A stretch of 28,612 bases of DNA. It comes from a virus. The notes below the pieces were generated by a model. It saw only the letters and a program-made list of their open reading frames with translations, ran no database searches and was not told the DNA's origin. Position 1 is the first letter of the stretch. Each line of letters starts with the position of its first letter. The stretch lies in the IMG/VR virus record IMGVR_UViG_3300008448_000460, positions 1-28,612 of that record; one strand, given 5' to 3'. The translations under genes were made by a program, and so were the position numbers. Of this stretch, positions 18,067 to 25,285 are shown in pieces.

Positions 18067-20172
18067 ATGGCCGAAGAAATTGAAAATGGTAATCCAGATC
18101 TAACACCAATAGCTAATAAATCTGCATCTATGTTTTCTTTTAAGTTAACAGATGATTTCATTTCAAGCTACAAAGATAAGTTTGCCCCGTTTGGATATAG
18201 AGATGCAGGTGGTAACTCTGTTGGAGAGATTACTTTTCTTCGTACATATTCACGTCTTAAAGAAGACGGAACAAAAGAAACATGGTCAGATGTTTGCGAA
18301 AGAGTAATTAACGGAATGTACTCTTTACAAAAAGATCACTGTAAGAAAAACAGACTTCCATGGAATGATGCTAAGGCACAGGCTTCAGCCAAGGAAGCAT
18401 TTGATAGATTGTTTAATCTAAAGTGGACACCTCCAGGACGTGGTCTATGGGCAATGGGTACAAACATTGTTAACATACAAAAGAACTCAGCTGCACTCCA
18501 GAACTGTGCTTTTGTTTCTACTGGAGAAATGAATAAGTTTAACCCAGCAAAGCCATTTGCTTTCTTAATGGAAGCATCGATGCTAGGTGTGGGTGTAGGA
18601 TTTGATGACAAAGGCGCAGACAAAGACTTTGCAATATACGAACCAAAACAACCAGCCAATAGCGTTCCTTATCTAGTTCCAGATACTAGAGAAGGTTGGG
18701 TTGATTCAATGGCCATGCTTTTAAATTCATACTTAAAGCCAGATCAAGAAGAAATACAATTTGATTATTCTCTTATAAGACCAGCAGGTACCCCAATTAA
18801 AACATTTGGCGGTGTCGCAGCAGGTCATGAACCATTAGAAAAGCTTCATGTTCACATTAGAAAAATGTTTAACGGTAGAAAAGGCGACAAGCTTACAAGA
18901 GTAGACATTGCTGATATCGGTAACGTCATAGGTGTATGCGTGGTGTCGGGTAATGTGCGTCGTTCAGCTGAACTATTAATAGGTCGCTTAGATGATCAAG
19001 ACTTCTTGAATTTAAAGAACTCAGAACGTTTCCCAGAAAGAAACTCATATGATTCTAGTGCACCAGGTTGGGGTTGGATGTCTAACAACTCTGTGGAAAC
19101 AGCAGTTGGAGCAGACCTTTCAAGCATCGTAGAAGGCATTTCTCTTAACGGTGAACCAGGAGTAATCTGGATGGACATGTCACGCAAATATGGTCGCTTA
19201 GCTGATCCAGCAAATAATAAAGATCATAGAGTAGCTGGATACAACCCGTGTGCAGAGCAGTCATTAGAGTCCTACGAGTGCTGTACGCTAGTTGAAACAT
19301 ATTTAAATCGTCATGATTCATTAGAAGATTACAAGCGTACGCTAAAGTTTGCCTACTTATATGCAAAGACTGTAACCCTACTTCCAACACACTGGGAAGA
19401 AACAAATGCAATCATGCAACGCAATCGTCGCATCGGTGCCTCAATGTCAGGCGTAGCTAATTTTGCTGACCGTGTTGGTGTTCCAGCATTGCGCGAATGG
19501 ATGGATGAAGGATATAAAACTGTTCAGCGTTATGATAATGTATATTCTGAGTGGTTGGGCATTCGTGAATCAATTAAGATGACGACAATTAAGCCTTCAG
19601 GAACAGTTTCAATTCTTGCTGGTGAGTCACCAGGAGTTCACTGGACACCAGGTGGAAAGTTCTTTAATAGAACAATTAGATTCTCTAATGATGATCCTAT
19701 GTTGCCACTATTTAGAATGGCAAACTATAGAGTAGAACCAGCTTCTGAATCACCAGATACTACATCTGTAGTATACTTCCCCATCAAGTCACAGGCAGCA
19801 AGAGCAGAGCGTGATGTTACAATCTTTGAAAAGATGTCACTAGCTGCAATTGCTCAGCGTTATTGGTCAGACAATTCAGTTTCTGTTACAATATCATTTG
19901 ATAAAGATAAGGAAGCACAGCACGTGGGTACTGTTCTCCATATGTATGACGGTCAATTAAAGACAGTATCATTCCTCCCAAGCGGAAATGATACCTATCC
20001 ACAAATGCCGTACACACAAATATCTGAGCAAGAATATACTGATGCAACAATTAATCTATTCCCTATAGATTTGAGCGGAGTGTATGCTGGCATGGCTGCA
20101 GACGCAATCGGAGAACGCTATTGCACTACAGACGCATGTGAAATTAAATTCATAAAGGATAACACTAAATAA
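18067..20172 (+). CDS. nrdJ: Adenosylcobalamin-dependent ribonucleoside-triphosphate reductase (class II, monomeric)
   Basis: It converts ribonucleotides to deoxyribonucleotides using coenzyme B12, without oxygen or a second subunit. The catalytic pattern agrees with the Lactobacillus leichmannii enzyme. N393-P394-C395-A396-E397 gives the thiyl-radical Cys with its Asn and Glu. C406, eleven residues on, and C147 form the active-site thiol pair. C686 and C691 near the C-terminus form the re-reducing pair, with the same spacing of five. PAKPFAFLMEA (160-170), GNVRRSAEL (295-303) and KPSGTVSIL (509-517) are family motifs. The spacing from C147 to C395 is about 40 residues shorter than in L. leichmannii, so an insertion region is reduced. 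TAGGAG precedes the ATG. Arg codons are largely CGN here but mainly AGA in the structural genes. Confidence 0.95.
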   Translation: MAEEIENGNPDLTPIANKSASMFSFKLTDDFISSYKDKFAPFGYRDAGGNSVGEITFLRTYSRLKEDGTKETWSDVCERVINGMYSLQKDHCKKNRLPWNDAKAQASAKEAFDRLFNLKWTPPGRGLWAMGTNIVNIQKNSAALQNCAFVSTGEMNKFNPAKPFAFLMEASMLGVGVGFDDKGADKDFAIYEPKQPANSVPYLVPDTREGWVDSMAMLLNSYLKPDQEEIQFDYSLIRPAGTPIKTFGGVAAGHEPLEKLHVHIRKMFNGRKGDKLTRVDIADIGNVIGVCVVSGNVRRSAELLIGRLDDQDFLNLKNSERFPERNSYDSSAPGWGWMSNNSVETAVGADLSSIVEGISLNGEPGVIWMDMSRKYGRLADPANNKDHRVAGYNPCAEQSLESYECCTLVETYLNRHDSLEDYKRTLKFAYLYAKTVTLLPTHWEETNAIMQRNRRIGASMSGVANFADRVGVPALREWMDEGYKTVQRYDNVYSEWLGIRESIKMTTIKPSGTVSILAGESPGVHWTPGGKFFNRTIRFSNDDPMLPLFRMANYRVEPASESPDTTSVVYFPIKSQAARAERDVTIFEKMSLAAIAQRYWSDNSVSVTISFDKDKEAQHVGTVLHMYDGQLKTVSFLPSGNDTYPQMPYTQISEQEYTDATINLFPIDLSGVYAGMAADAIGERYCTTDACEIKFIKDNTK

Positions 20173-20180
20173 TAATCTGG

Positions 20181-20189
20181 TGATATAAT
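20181..20189 (+). promoter_or_regulatory. Extended -10 element that could give a leaderless thyX mRNA
   Basis: TGATATAAT is a perfect extended -10 (TGnTATAAT). Transcription starting seven bases further on would begin at the A of the thyX ATG (20196), giving a leaderless message as is common in actinobacteria. No convincing -35 box is visible. GGTGAT at 20179-20184 could instead act as a ribosome site on a longer transcript, though its eleven-base spacing is long. Confidence 0.35.
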
Positions 20190-20195
20190 ATATAT

Positions 20196-20900
20196 ATGGA
20201 TTTAGAAAATACAATTCAGGTTCTTGACAAAGGATACGTGAGACTTGTAGATACAATGGGTAGTGATCTATCTGTAGTTAATGCTGCTCGCGCATCCTTT
20301 GCTAAAGAATCTAAAGAATTAGAAAAAAAAGATGTTCAGTTAATTGATTTCTTAATTAGAGAAAATCATATGTCTCCTTTTAGGCATGCATTTGCTACCT
20401 TTGAGTTTAAGGCTCCATTAATGGTTGCGCGTCAACACTGGAAATATGTAGTTGGCTCAGACCATACTATGGATTCTTGGAATGAATCTTCAAGAAGATA
20501 TGTAACCATGGAACCAGAGTTTTATATACCAGGCGTTGAAGAATGGAGACTAGCACCGGAGGATAAGAAGCAAGGATCCGGTGGTCCAATAGGTCCTTGG
20601 ATTGGTTCTATATTAACAGATGAGCTAAATAGATACATAGAACAAGGTGAAGCACTTTATAAAATGGCAATGGATAACAACGTTGCTGCAGAACAAGCTA
20701 GACTCTTTCTCCCTGCGTACGGCATGTACGTTGTTTATAGGTGGACCTGTAGCTTGCAGTCAATAGCTTTGTTTCTTAATCAGAGATTAGAAGAAGCAGC
20801 TCAGGTAGAGATTAGAGACTATGCTAGAGCTGTGCTAGCATTGATACAGCCTATATTCCCAGTAAGCATTAGTGGATTGGTTGATATTAGAAATGTTTAA
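20196..20900 (+). CDS. thyX: Flavin-dependent thymidylate synthase ThyX with altered signature
   Basis: It makes dTMP from dUMP using FAD, NADPH and methylene-tetrahydrofolate. Family features are the N-terminal VNAARASF (28-35), HMSPFRH (58-64), RQHWKY (79-84), NESSRRY (96-102) and EQARLFLP (166-173). The classical RHR-x7-S motif is changed: the expected RHR is replaced by W-K-Y, and about six extra residues separate it from SWNESSRRY. Length (234 aa) is normal for the family. The gene follows the reductase by 23 bases and precedes the dCMP deaminase, forming a dNTP-supply cassette. The start sits directly after an extended -10 box. Confidence 0.93.
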   Translation: MDLENTIQVLDKGYVRLVDTMGSDLSVVNAARASFAKESKELEKKDVQLIDFLIRENHMSPFRHAFATFEFKAPLMVARQHWKYVVGSDHTMDSWNESSRRYVTMEPEFYIPGVEEWRLAPEDKKQGSGGPIGPWIGSILTDELNRYIEQGEALYKMAMDNNVAAEQARLFLPAYGMYVVYRWTCSLQSIALFLNQRLEEAAQVEIRDYARAVLALIQPIFPVSISGLVDIRNV

Positions 20901-21060
20901 AAATTTATCATTAGCATTAGTTTATTCTGTGTTAATTAACTGGTGTGTTAGTATGCAAATACTGAATCAAGTATCGAAGAATAAAAATGTAAAAATTGTA
21001 TCAACAATTATGTCAGTCCTACTAGGTTTTATAAGTGGATTTTTACTACTGGTAAATTAA
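20893..21060 (+). CDS. Small two-pass membrane protein (55 aa)
   Basis: From ATG 20893 the protein has two hydrophobic segments, about residues 4-23 (LSLALVYSVLINW) and 35-53 (IVSTIMSVLLGFISGFLLL), separated by a short basic loop (KNKNVK). It overlaps the end of thyX by eight bases and its stop overlaps the start of the deaminase gene by one. A GTG at 20872 would add seven residues, but the ATG gives the shorter overlap and a more usual start. Function is unknown; small phage membrane proteins often affect the host envelope, which here is only a guess. Confidence 0.6.
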   Translation: MFKNLSLALVYSVLINWCVSMQILNQVSKNKNVKIVSTIMSVLLGFISGFLLLVN

Positions 21061-21506
21061 TGATAACCAAAAAAGATAATCAATTTATGCAGCTTTGCGA
21101 GTCAGCTGCAAACATATTTTCTACCTGTGGAAAAAGAAAGTACTCTTCAATACTTGTTGATTCAAATAATCATATAGTTGGCTTTGGTTACAATGGTGGG
21201 CCAAGAGGATTTGTGCATTGTCAGGACGGTGGATGTGATCGATTAAAGCAGAATTCTGCCAGTGGCTCAAGCTATGAAAATTGTATAGCAATCCACGCAG
21301 AAGCAAATGCATTCCTGCACTCTGATTATAATTCAAATCCAGAAAAGATATATGTTAATGGACCTCCTTGTTTTTCTTGCGCTAAGCTAATAGCAAACAG
21401 TACAGTTAAGACTGTATACTACAAAGAAGACGTAAGTTATTTAGACTGGAATAACGTAGAAAATTTCTTAAACAAAGCAAACATTAAAACAATAAGGGTT
21501 AAATAA
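21060..21506 (+). CDS. Deoxycytidylate (dCMP) deaminase family protein
   Basis: It is expected to deaminate dCMP to dUMP, feeding ThyX two genes upstream. The zinc site of the cytidine/deoxycytidylate deaminase family is complete: H79-A80-E81 and P103-C104-x-x-C107. HCQDGGC at 53-59 resembles the extra structural zinc ligands of phage T4-type dCMP deaminases, and GYNGGPRG (43-50) matches the family substrate loop. Length (148 aa) is typical. The ATG shares a base with the stop of the previous small gene and the stop shares one with the next start. Assignment to dCMP rather than free cytidine is from family resemblance and the neighbouring dNTP genes. Confidence 0.9.
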   Translation: MITKKDNQFMQLCESAANIFSTCGKRKYSSILVDSNNHIVGFGYNGGPRGFVHCQDGGCDRLKQNSASGSSYENCIAIHAEANAFLHSDYNSNPEKIYVNGPPCFSCAKLIANSTVKTVYYKEDVSYLDWNNVENFLNKANIKTIRVK

Positions 21507-21772
21507 TGCCAGCATCAAAATTAAACTACCTTGTAGTATACAAGAACCATAGTCAAGTATATGGATGTTCATCGCCTAAGATAGCTTTAGATTCTCCTCC
21601 GCCAGAAGGTTTGACAGAAGAAGATAAGAATATATTTTTTGTAACATTTGAACCGGATTCAGATAATATTTGTTTATACAAATATTCTGATTCACAGTCC
21701 GAATTAGGTGGGTATGATTTAGATGATAAAATAGATAAACCAAAAAAGGCAACAAAAAAAGAAAAAAATTAA
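21506..21772 (+). CDS. Small hypothetical protein (88 aa)
   Basis: I do not recognise this protein. It begins with a compact beta-like part (LNYLVVYKNHSQVYG, then IFFVTFEPDSDNICLYKY) and ends in a charged, Lys-rich tail (KPKKATKKEKN) likely to be disordered. There are no membrane segments, cysteine clusters or catalytic motifs. Its ATG overlaps the deaminase stop by one base, and the next gene starts two bases after its stop, so it is part of the same translationally coupled run. Confidence 0.6.
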   Translation: MPASKLNYLVVYKNHSQVYGCSSPKIALDSPPPEGLTEEDKNIFFVTFEPDSDNICLYKYSDSQSELGGYDLDDKIDKPKKATKKEKN

Positions 21773-21773
21773 T

Positions 21774-22019
21774 ATGGCAAAGAAAATAAATGAAAAGAAA
21801 AAAGTAAATATTAAGCTTGAGTCAGGTCAAACATATTTAATAACATCAATAGATCAGATGTTGCAAATATCAAATGCTCTGATACACTTAGCATCGTCCA
21901 TAAAAGATGAAAAGGAAAGATTAAACCTTCTTCATCTAAGTGAAGAAGCAATAAAGGCCATAAATGAAAATCAATTTACCAGTAGAAATACAGACAACAG
22001 CAATGAATGGGAAGACTAA
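21774..22019 (+). CDS. Small hypothetical protein (81 aa)
   Basis: I do not recognise this protein. A Lys-rich N-terminus (MAKKINEKKK) precedes a short beta pair (VNIKLESGQTYLITS) and two amphipathic helices (about 27-45 and 47-66). The layout suggests a small soluble dimer or adaptor, but nothing identifies a function. The C-terminal 56 bases overlap the next gene if that gene uses its first ATG. Confidence 0.58.
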   Translation: MAKKINEKKKVNIKLESGQTYLITSIDQMLQISNALIHLASSIKDEKERLNLLHLSEEAIKAINENQFTSRNTDNSNEWED

Positions 22020-22257
22020 ATTATTTATAGCTGGATTTATTATTGGGGCAGCTACATATCTTCTTAGAAAGAACGAAAAGATTTCTCCACAAGTAAACAC
22101 ATCTTTTGATCAATATAGAAATAGATTAAAAGAGTTTTTTATTGAGGAAAATATTGAAGCAAAGATGCAGAAGATGTTTGAATATATAGATCATGGAATA
22201 AATAAAGAAGATGCGTTTGCTATGATATTAATGGATTCAGAAATAGAAAGATTTTAA
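21964..22257 (+). CDS. Small membrane-anchored protein (97 aa; 84 aa from the later ATG)
   Basis: One hydrophobic segment (LFIAGFIIGAATYLL, about residues 20-34) is followed by a soluble, charged helical tail with no recognised domain. Two starts are possible. ATG 21964 has AAAGG six bases upstream but overlaps the previous gene by 56 bases. ATG 22003 gives a more typical membrane-protein N-terminus (MNGKTKLFIAG) but has no good ribosome site. I list the first on ribosome-site grounds. The gene after it begins one base past its stop. Function is unknown. Confidence 0.55.
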   Translation: MKINLPVEIQTTAMNGKTKLFIAGFIIGAATYLLRKNEKISPQVNTSFDQYRNRLKEFFIEENIEAKMQKMFEYIDHGINKEDAFAMILMDSEIERF

Positions 22258-22258
22258 A

Positions 22259-23062
22259 ATGATAGATTTATGTGTAGTAAGCTACAATACTAGACCGTTA
22301 CTAGAAAGACTTTTAAATACATTGCACACCGGTGCAGATAAAGATTTTAGATTATGGAATTTATATATTGCAGATAATGATTCTCAAGATGATACTGTTC
22401 AATGGTTAAGTCAAAACGAATCAAATTATAGTATCGATAAGATTTTTATAAATAAAAATATAGGATACTCAGGTGCCTGCAATCAACTTGCTGCTCATGG
22501 CAATGGAGAAATAATAGCGTTGTTAAATTCTGACGTTTGGTTTACTAACGAAGATATCAATGCTATACATAGCATATTTGACAATGATGAAAGTATACAT
22601 GTACTTGGCCCAAAACAACGAGATGAGAACGGATTCATAACTCACGCTGGTATAATCGGAACAAATACAGCTCCAGCTCATAGAGGTTGGAGACAACACG
22701 ATCCGGAAGATTTAATGTTTAAAGACAGAATACCTTGTGTGACAGTATCTGGATCTGCATACTTCATTAGAAGATCAGTGTGGGAATCTCTTACAAACGA
22801 CGTAGAGTATAAGCAGATGTACCCATCTTCTATAGGAGCCTTTTTACCAACCCCGCACTACTATGAGGAAACTTGGTGTTCATATTTTGCGCGTCATCGT
22901 GGTTACAATGTAGTGTATGATGGAAGCGTATCTATAGGTCACAGCTGGCACGCATCTTCTCCAAAGCCAGGAGAAGGCTACAGCCACGCAGATAGTCAAT
23001 TTAAAGTAAGTCAATCAATATTTCGCAGAGCGTGCGATCAATTAGGAATAGAAAGAGATTAA
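22259..23062 (+). CDS. Family 2 (GT-A) glycosyltransferase
   Basis: It is expected to transfer a sugar from a nucleotide-sugar donor to an unknown acceptor. The N-terminus has the GT2 fold pattern: a first strand LCVVSYN (4-10), ADNDSQDDT (38-46), NKNIGYSGACN (65-75) and ALLNSDV (87-93), where S91-D92 stand in the metal and donor-binding DxD position. The second half has GSAYFIRR (165-172) and E203/E204 followed by ARHRGY (211-216), matching the acceptor and catalytic acid-base region of rhamnosyl- and galactosyltransferase-like members; H228 is a late conserved His. The protein is cytoplasmic, with no membrane segment. Targets could be virion proteins, DNA or host surface sugars. Confidence 0.85.
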   Translation: MIDLCVVSYNTRPLLERLLNTLHTGADKDFRLWNLYIADNDSQDDTVQWLSQNESNYSIDKIFINKNIGYSGACNQLAAHGNGEIIALLNSDVWFTNEDINAIHSIFDNDESIHVLGPKQRDENGFITHAGIIGTNTAPAHRGWRQHDPEDLMFKDRIPCVTVSGSAYFIRRSVWESLTNDVEYKQMYPSSIGAFLPTPHYYEETWCSYFARHRGYNVVYDGSVSIGHSWHASSPKPGEGYSHADSQFKVSQSIFRRACDQLGIERD

Positions 23063-23063
23063 T

Positions 23064-23465
23064 ATGTCAGATCAATTTAATGTTTATCTTTACAACGCAG
23101 AAGTTGTTAAAGTGGTAGATGGAGATACTTTTAAGATTAATATAGATCTTGGTTTTGAGGTTAGCATCGGCCCAAAGAGCGTAAGACTTTATGGAGTAAA
23201 TACACCAGAAAGTCGCACCACAAATCTAGAAGAAAAGAAGATGGGACTTGCAGCAAAAGAGTTCACTGATCAGTGGATTAAAAAAGCTAATAATAAAGTC
23301 AAGATTGAAACCATCTTGGACAAGAACGAGAAGTATGGTAGAATCCTTGCTAGAGTATGGAACGAAGCTGGGGAATGTCTCAACACAGAAATTGTTAAGG
23401 CTGGATTAGCTAGAGAATACTTTGGTGTAGGCGACAAAACTTTTGAGGAATTCAAGAAGGCATAA
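23064..23465 (+). CDS. Staphylococcal-nuclease-like thermonuclease (SNase) domain protein
   Basis: A single SNase domain of 133 residues without a signal peptide, so it should act inside the cell. The motif VVDGDTF (17-23) gives D19 and D21, VRLYGVNTPES (40-50) gives R41 and E49, and KYGR (90-93) gives R93, matching catalytic R35, E43 and R87 of the Staphylococcus aureus enzyme. The calcium-ligand Asp of the usual DTPE is Asn46 here. It lies between a glycosyltransferase and a putative glycosylase-family gene, whose start overlaps its stop by one base. It may degrade or process DNA or RNA. Confidence 0.87.
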   Translation: MSDQFNVYLYNAEVVKVVDGDTFKINIDLGFEVSIGPKSVRLYGVNTPESRTTNLEEKKMGLAAKEFTDQWIKKANNKVKIETILDKNEKYGRILARVWNEAGECLNTEIVKAGLAREYFGVGDKTFEEFKKA

Positions 23466-23890
23466 TGCAAACATTTTTACCATATGCAGATCTACAGCAA
23501 TCAGTTCGGGTATTAGATTATCGTAGACTTGGAAAGCAACGAGTAGAAACTTTCCAGGTTCTAAATATCTTGCTTGATCGTACACCAACAAAAGGTTGGC
23601 GTAATCATCCAGTCACTTTAATGTGGTCTGGTTATGAAGCAGCTTTGCAGTTGTATCAGAACTATACTATCCAAGAATGGGTAGCTAGAGGATACAAAAA
23701 CACAATGCAGTATGAAGAAATAATTCCTGATTCAATAGTTATGCCACCTTGGTTTGGTTTAGAAGAATTTCATAGATCACATAGGTCAAATCTATTGCGC
23801 AAAGATTACGAATATTATTCACAATTTTTTAACGAAGATCCTAATCTTCCCTACTATTGGCCAGCCAAGGAGGTTGCTTATGCAAACTAG
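23465..23890 (+). CDS. MSMEG_6728-family protein (pyrimidine-dimer glycosylase-like)
   Basis: The N-terminus MQTFLPYAD, then VRVLDYRRLGKQRVET (15-30) and GWRNHPVTLMWSGYEAAL match the MSMEG_6728 family, which is distantly related to T4 endonuclease V-type pyrimidine-dimer excision proteins (Pyr_excise). A Thr near the N-terminus and the conserved LGKQRVE segment are in place, but the family's activity is not well established. Length (141 aa) is typical. The family is best known from actinobacteria, which is one hint about the host. The start overlaps the SNase stop; GGAGG near its end serves as the ribosome site of the next gene. A DNA repair role is inferred. Confidence 0.75.
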   Translation: MQTFLPYADLQQSVRVLDYRRLGKQRVETFQVLNILLDRTPTKGWRNHPVTLMWSGYEAALQLYQNYTIQEWVARGYKNTMQYEEIIPDSIVMPPWFGLEEFHRSHRSNLLRKDYEYYSQFFNEDPNLPYYWPAKEVAYAN

Positions 23891-24293
23891 AGTTTTTTTA
23901 TCTGGAGCAATAGAAGATGTTAAGTCTGATTTTAAATATAGTTGGAGAGATGAAGCAACAGCTTTATTAGACTATAGAGGTTTTAAAGCAGTTAATCCTA
24001 TGGACTACGCTTTAGAAGAAGAAGACTGTGAACCAAAAGAAATTGTAGATAAAAATCTGTTCTTACAAAAGAGCTGCGATATATTACTTGTTGAGTATAG
24101 ACTTTTATATCGAGCATATATAGGAACTGATTTTGAAATGACTTGGGCTCACTTAAATAATCAACCGATTATTGTTTGGGCACATCAAGAACTACAGCAC
24201 CGTGTTTATCTCAAGTTTCTTGCAACAAAAGTTGCAGACACACTAGAAGAAGCTGTAGAATATATAAGCAATACTTATCCATCCAATAAATAA
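23880..24293 (+). CDS. Nucleoside 2-deoxyribosyltransferase-like protein
   Basis: This is a 137-residue Rossmann-like protein of the nucleoside deoxyribosyltransferase superfamily, whose members cleave or exchange the base-sugar bond of (deoxy)nucleosides or nucleotides. Visible motifs are FLSGAI (6-11), GFKAVNPMDY (about 34-43), SCDILLVE (about 65-72) and IGTDFEMTWA, which holds the expected catalytic Glu, then QPIIVW. AAGGAGG lies six bases before ATG 23880, so I reject the TTG at 23874 that abuts this site. It overlaps the preceding gene by eleven bases. It may salvage bases or hydrolyse nucleotides in the dNTP pool; the exact reaction cannot be told. Confidence 0.75.
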   Translation: MQTRVFLSGAIEDVKSDFKYSWRDEATALLDYRGFKAVNPMDYALEEEDCEPKEIVDKNLFLQKSCDILLVEYRLLYRAYIGTDFEMTWAHLNNQPIIVWAHQELQHRVYLKFLATKVADTLEEAVEYISNTYPSNK

Positions 24294-24306
24294 AAAGGAA
24301 AAAATA

Positions 24307-24501
24307 ATGGCTGAAAATAAATTCAAGTATTTTACAGTGACAACAACTTCAATTGTAAAAGCTAGCAACATGTCAGAAGCAGAAAAGATTGCCAGCGGTA
24401 GTCGTCGCACTGTTTCAGGTGTAGCTGGTGAACTCTTGTTTAAAGATGTTGACGTAGAAAGAATCACAGCTGTAAAAGCTCGCGAACAAATCGAATCATA
24501 A
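24307..24501 (+). CDS. Small hypothetical protein (64 aa)
   Basis: I do not recognise this protein. It reads as a small alpha/beta domain: a beta strand (KYFTVTTTSIVKA), a helix (MSEAEKIASG), a Gly/Val-rich turn and a second strand pair ending in a charged helix. There is no membrane segment. AAGGA lies before the ATG. It is followed 17 bases later by a strong terminator hairpin and uses CGT/CGC Arg codons more than the structural genes, both in keeping with good expression. It could be a small nucleic-acid or protein-binding factor. Confidence 0.65.
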   Translation: MAENKFKYFTVTTTSIVKASNMSEAEKIASGSRRTVSGVAGELLFKDVDVERITAVKAREQIES

Positions 24502-24518
24502 TAATTATTTTTATTCAC

Positions 24519-24548
24519 GGGGTAGCAGGTAAAACTGCTACCCCTTTT
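24519..24548 (+). terminator. Rho-independent terminator
   Basis: GGGGTAGCAG (24519-24528) pairs perfectly over ten bases with CTGCTACCCC (24535-24544) around a six-base loop GTAAAA, followed by TTTT. It separates the metabolic block from the second glycosyltransferase, whose ATG is only 14 bases further on, so read-through or a promoter overlapping this site is needed for the next genes. Confidence 0.85.
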
Positions 24549-24562
24549 AAGATAGGAAAGAA

Positions 24563-25276
24563 ATGTCGCAACAAAAAATAATTGCGCAAATGGTAGGAAG
24601 AAATGAAGCAAGTAAGTATCTTCCTAGAGTCTTAGAAAGACTAAAGAATCAAGTAGACGAAATAGTTTTCACTGACGATTGCTCAGATGACAACACGGCA
24701 GACATAGCTTCAAACTTTGCTCACGTATACAAAACTCCAAAACCAATGTTTACCGTACATGAAGGTAGACTAAGAAAGTACGCCTGGTTAAATTTAGAAA
24801 ACCATGCTTCCGAAGGTGACTGGATCATTGCAATAGATTGTGATGAGATGCTGTACGATGCTTCAAATATTGAAGATATTAATATAAGAAAAGTTCTTAA
24901 CGCATCAGAAAAAGATGTAGTAAATGTTAGATTCTACCACATGTGGAATGAAACTCAGTACAGAGTAGATAAGCTTTGGACCCCAAATAACAGTACTAGA
25001 ATTTTTAGATACGCTTCAGGTGGAACATTTAGAGATAGAGCTTTGGCCTGCGGTGCAGAACCAACATATGTATTGGATTGGGTGAACCAAAGAAACTTTT
25101 GGGTAAATTCAAATCTGGTAATGCAACATCTTGGATACATCAGAGATGAAGACAAGCAATCAAAATACCAGAGATATTCAAATCTTGACGGTGGTAAGTT
25201 TCATAATTTAAATCATATTAATTCTATTGTAGATGAAAACCCAGTGTTAATTAACTGGGGTAATTTTGGAATCTAG
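24563..25276 (+). CDS. Family 2 glycosyltransferase, second copy
   Basis: The N-terminus IIAQMVGRNEASKYLP (6-21) is the start of the GT-A fold. D38-D39-C-S-D-D-N-T (38-45) binds the nucleotide. WIIAIDCDEML (87-97) gives the D92-C-D94 metal-binding motif followed by Glu95. The later FYHMWNETQYR and RIFRY segments are as in GT2 proteins of the WaaE/KdtX-like type. It is only distantly similar to the glycosyltransferase at 22259 (DxD form and second half differ), so the two probably use different acceptors. AGGAAAG precedes the ATG. The protein is cytoplasmic with no membrane helix. The target is unknown. Confidence 0.85.
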   Translation: MSQQKIIAQMVGRNEASKYLPRVLERLKNQVDEIVFTDDCSDDNTADIASNFAHVYKTPKPMFTVHEGRLRKYAWLNLENHASEGDWIIAIDCDEMLYDASNIEDINIRKVLNASEKDVVNVRFYHMWNETQYRVDKLWTPNNSTRIFRYASGGTFRDRALACGAEPTYVLDWVNQRNFWVNSNLVMQHLGYIRDEDKQSKYQRYSNLDGGKFHNLNHINSIVDENPVLINWGNFGI

Positions 25277-25285
25277 GAGCAGCAA

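Noticed and set aside
18336-18659. 107-codon open frame on the minus strand
   Set aside because: It lies wholly inside the ribonucleotide reductase gene, whose catalytic motifs are clear.
20872-20892. GTG start for the small membrane protein after thyX
   Set aside because: It adds only seven residues and a longer overlap; ATG 20893 is a simpler start.
23874-23879. TTG start for the deoxyribosyltransferase-like gene
   Set aside because: It directly abuts the AAGGAGG ribosome site; ATG 23880 has proper spacing.
24263-24268. TATAAG as a third copy of the promoter-like motif, before the 64-aa gene
   Set aside because: It is inside a coding region, the flanking bases match poorly and the distance to the ATG (39 bases from its first G-side end) differs from the other two.
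24243-24611. 122-codon open frame on the minus strand
   Set aside because: It lies across the terminator and the ends of good plus-strand genes, including a well-supported glycosyltransferase; all real genes here are on the plus strand.
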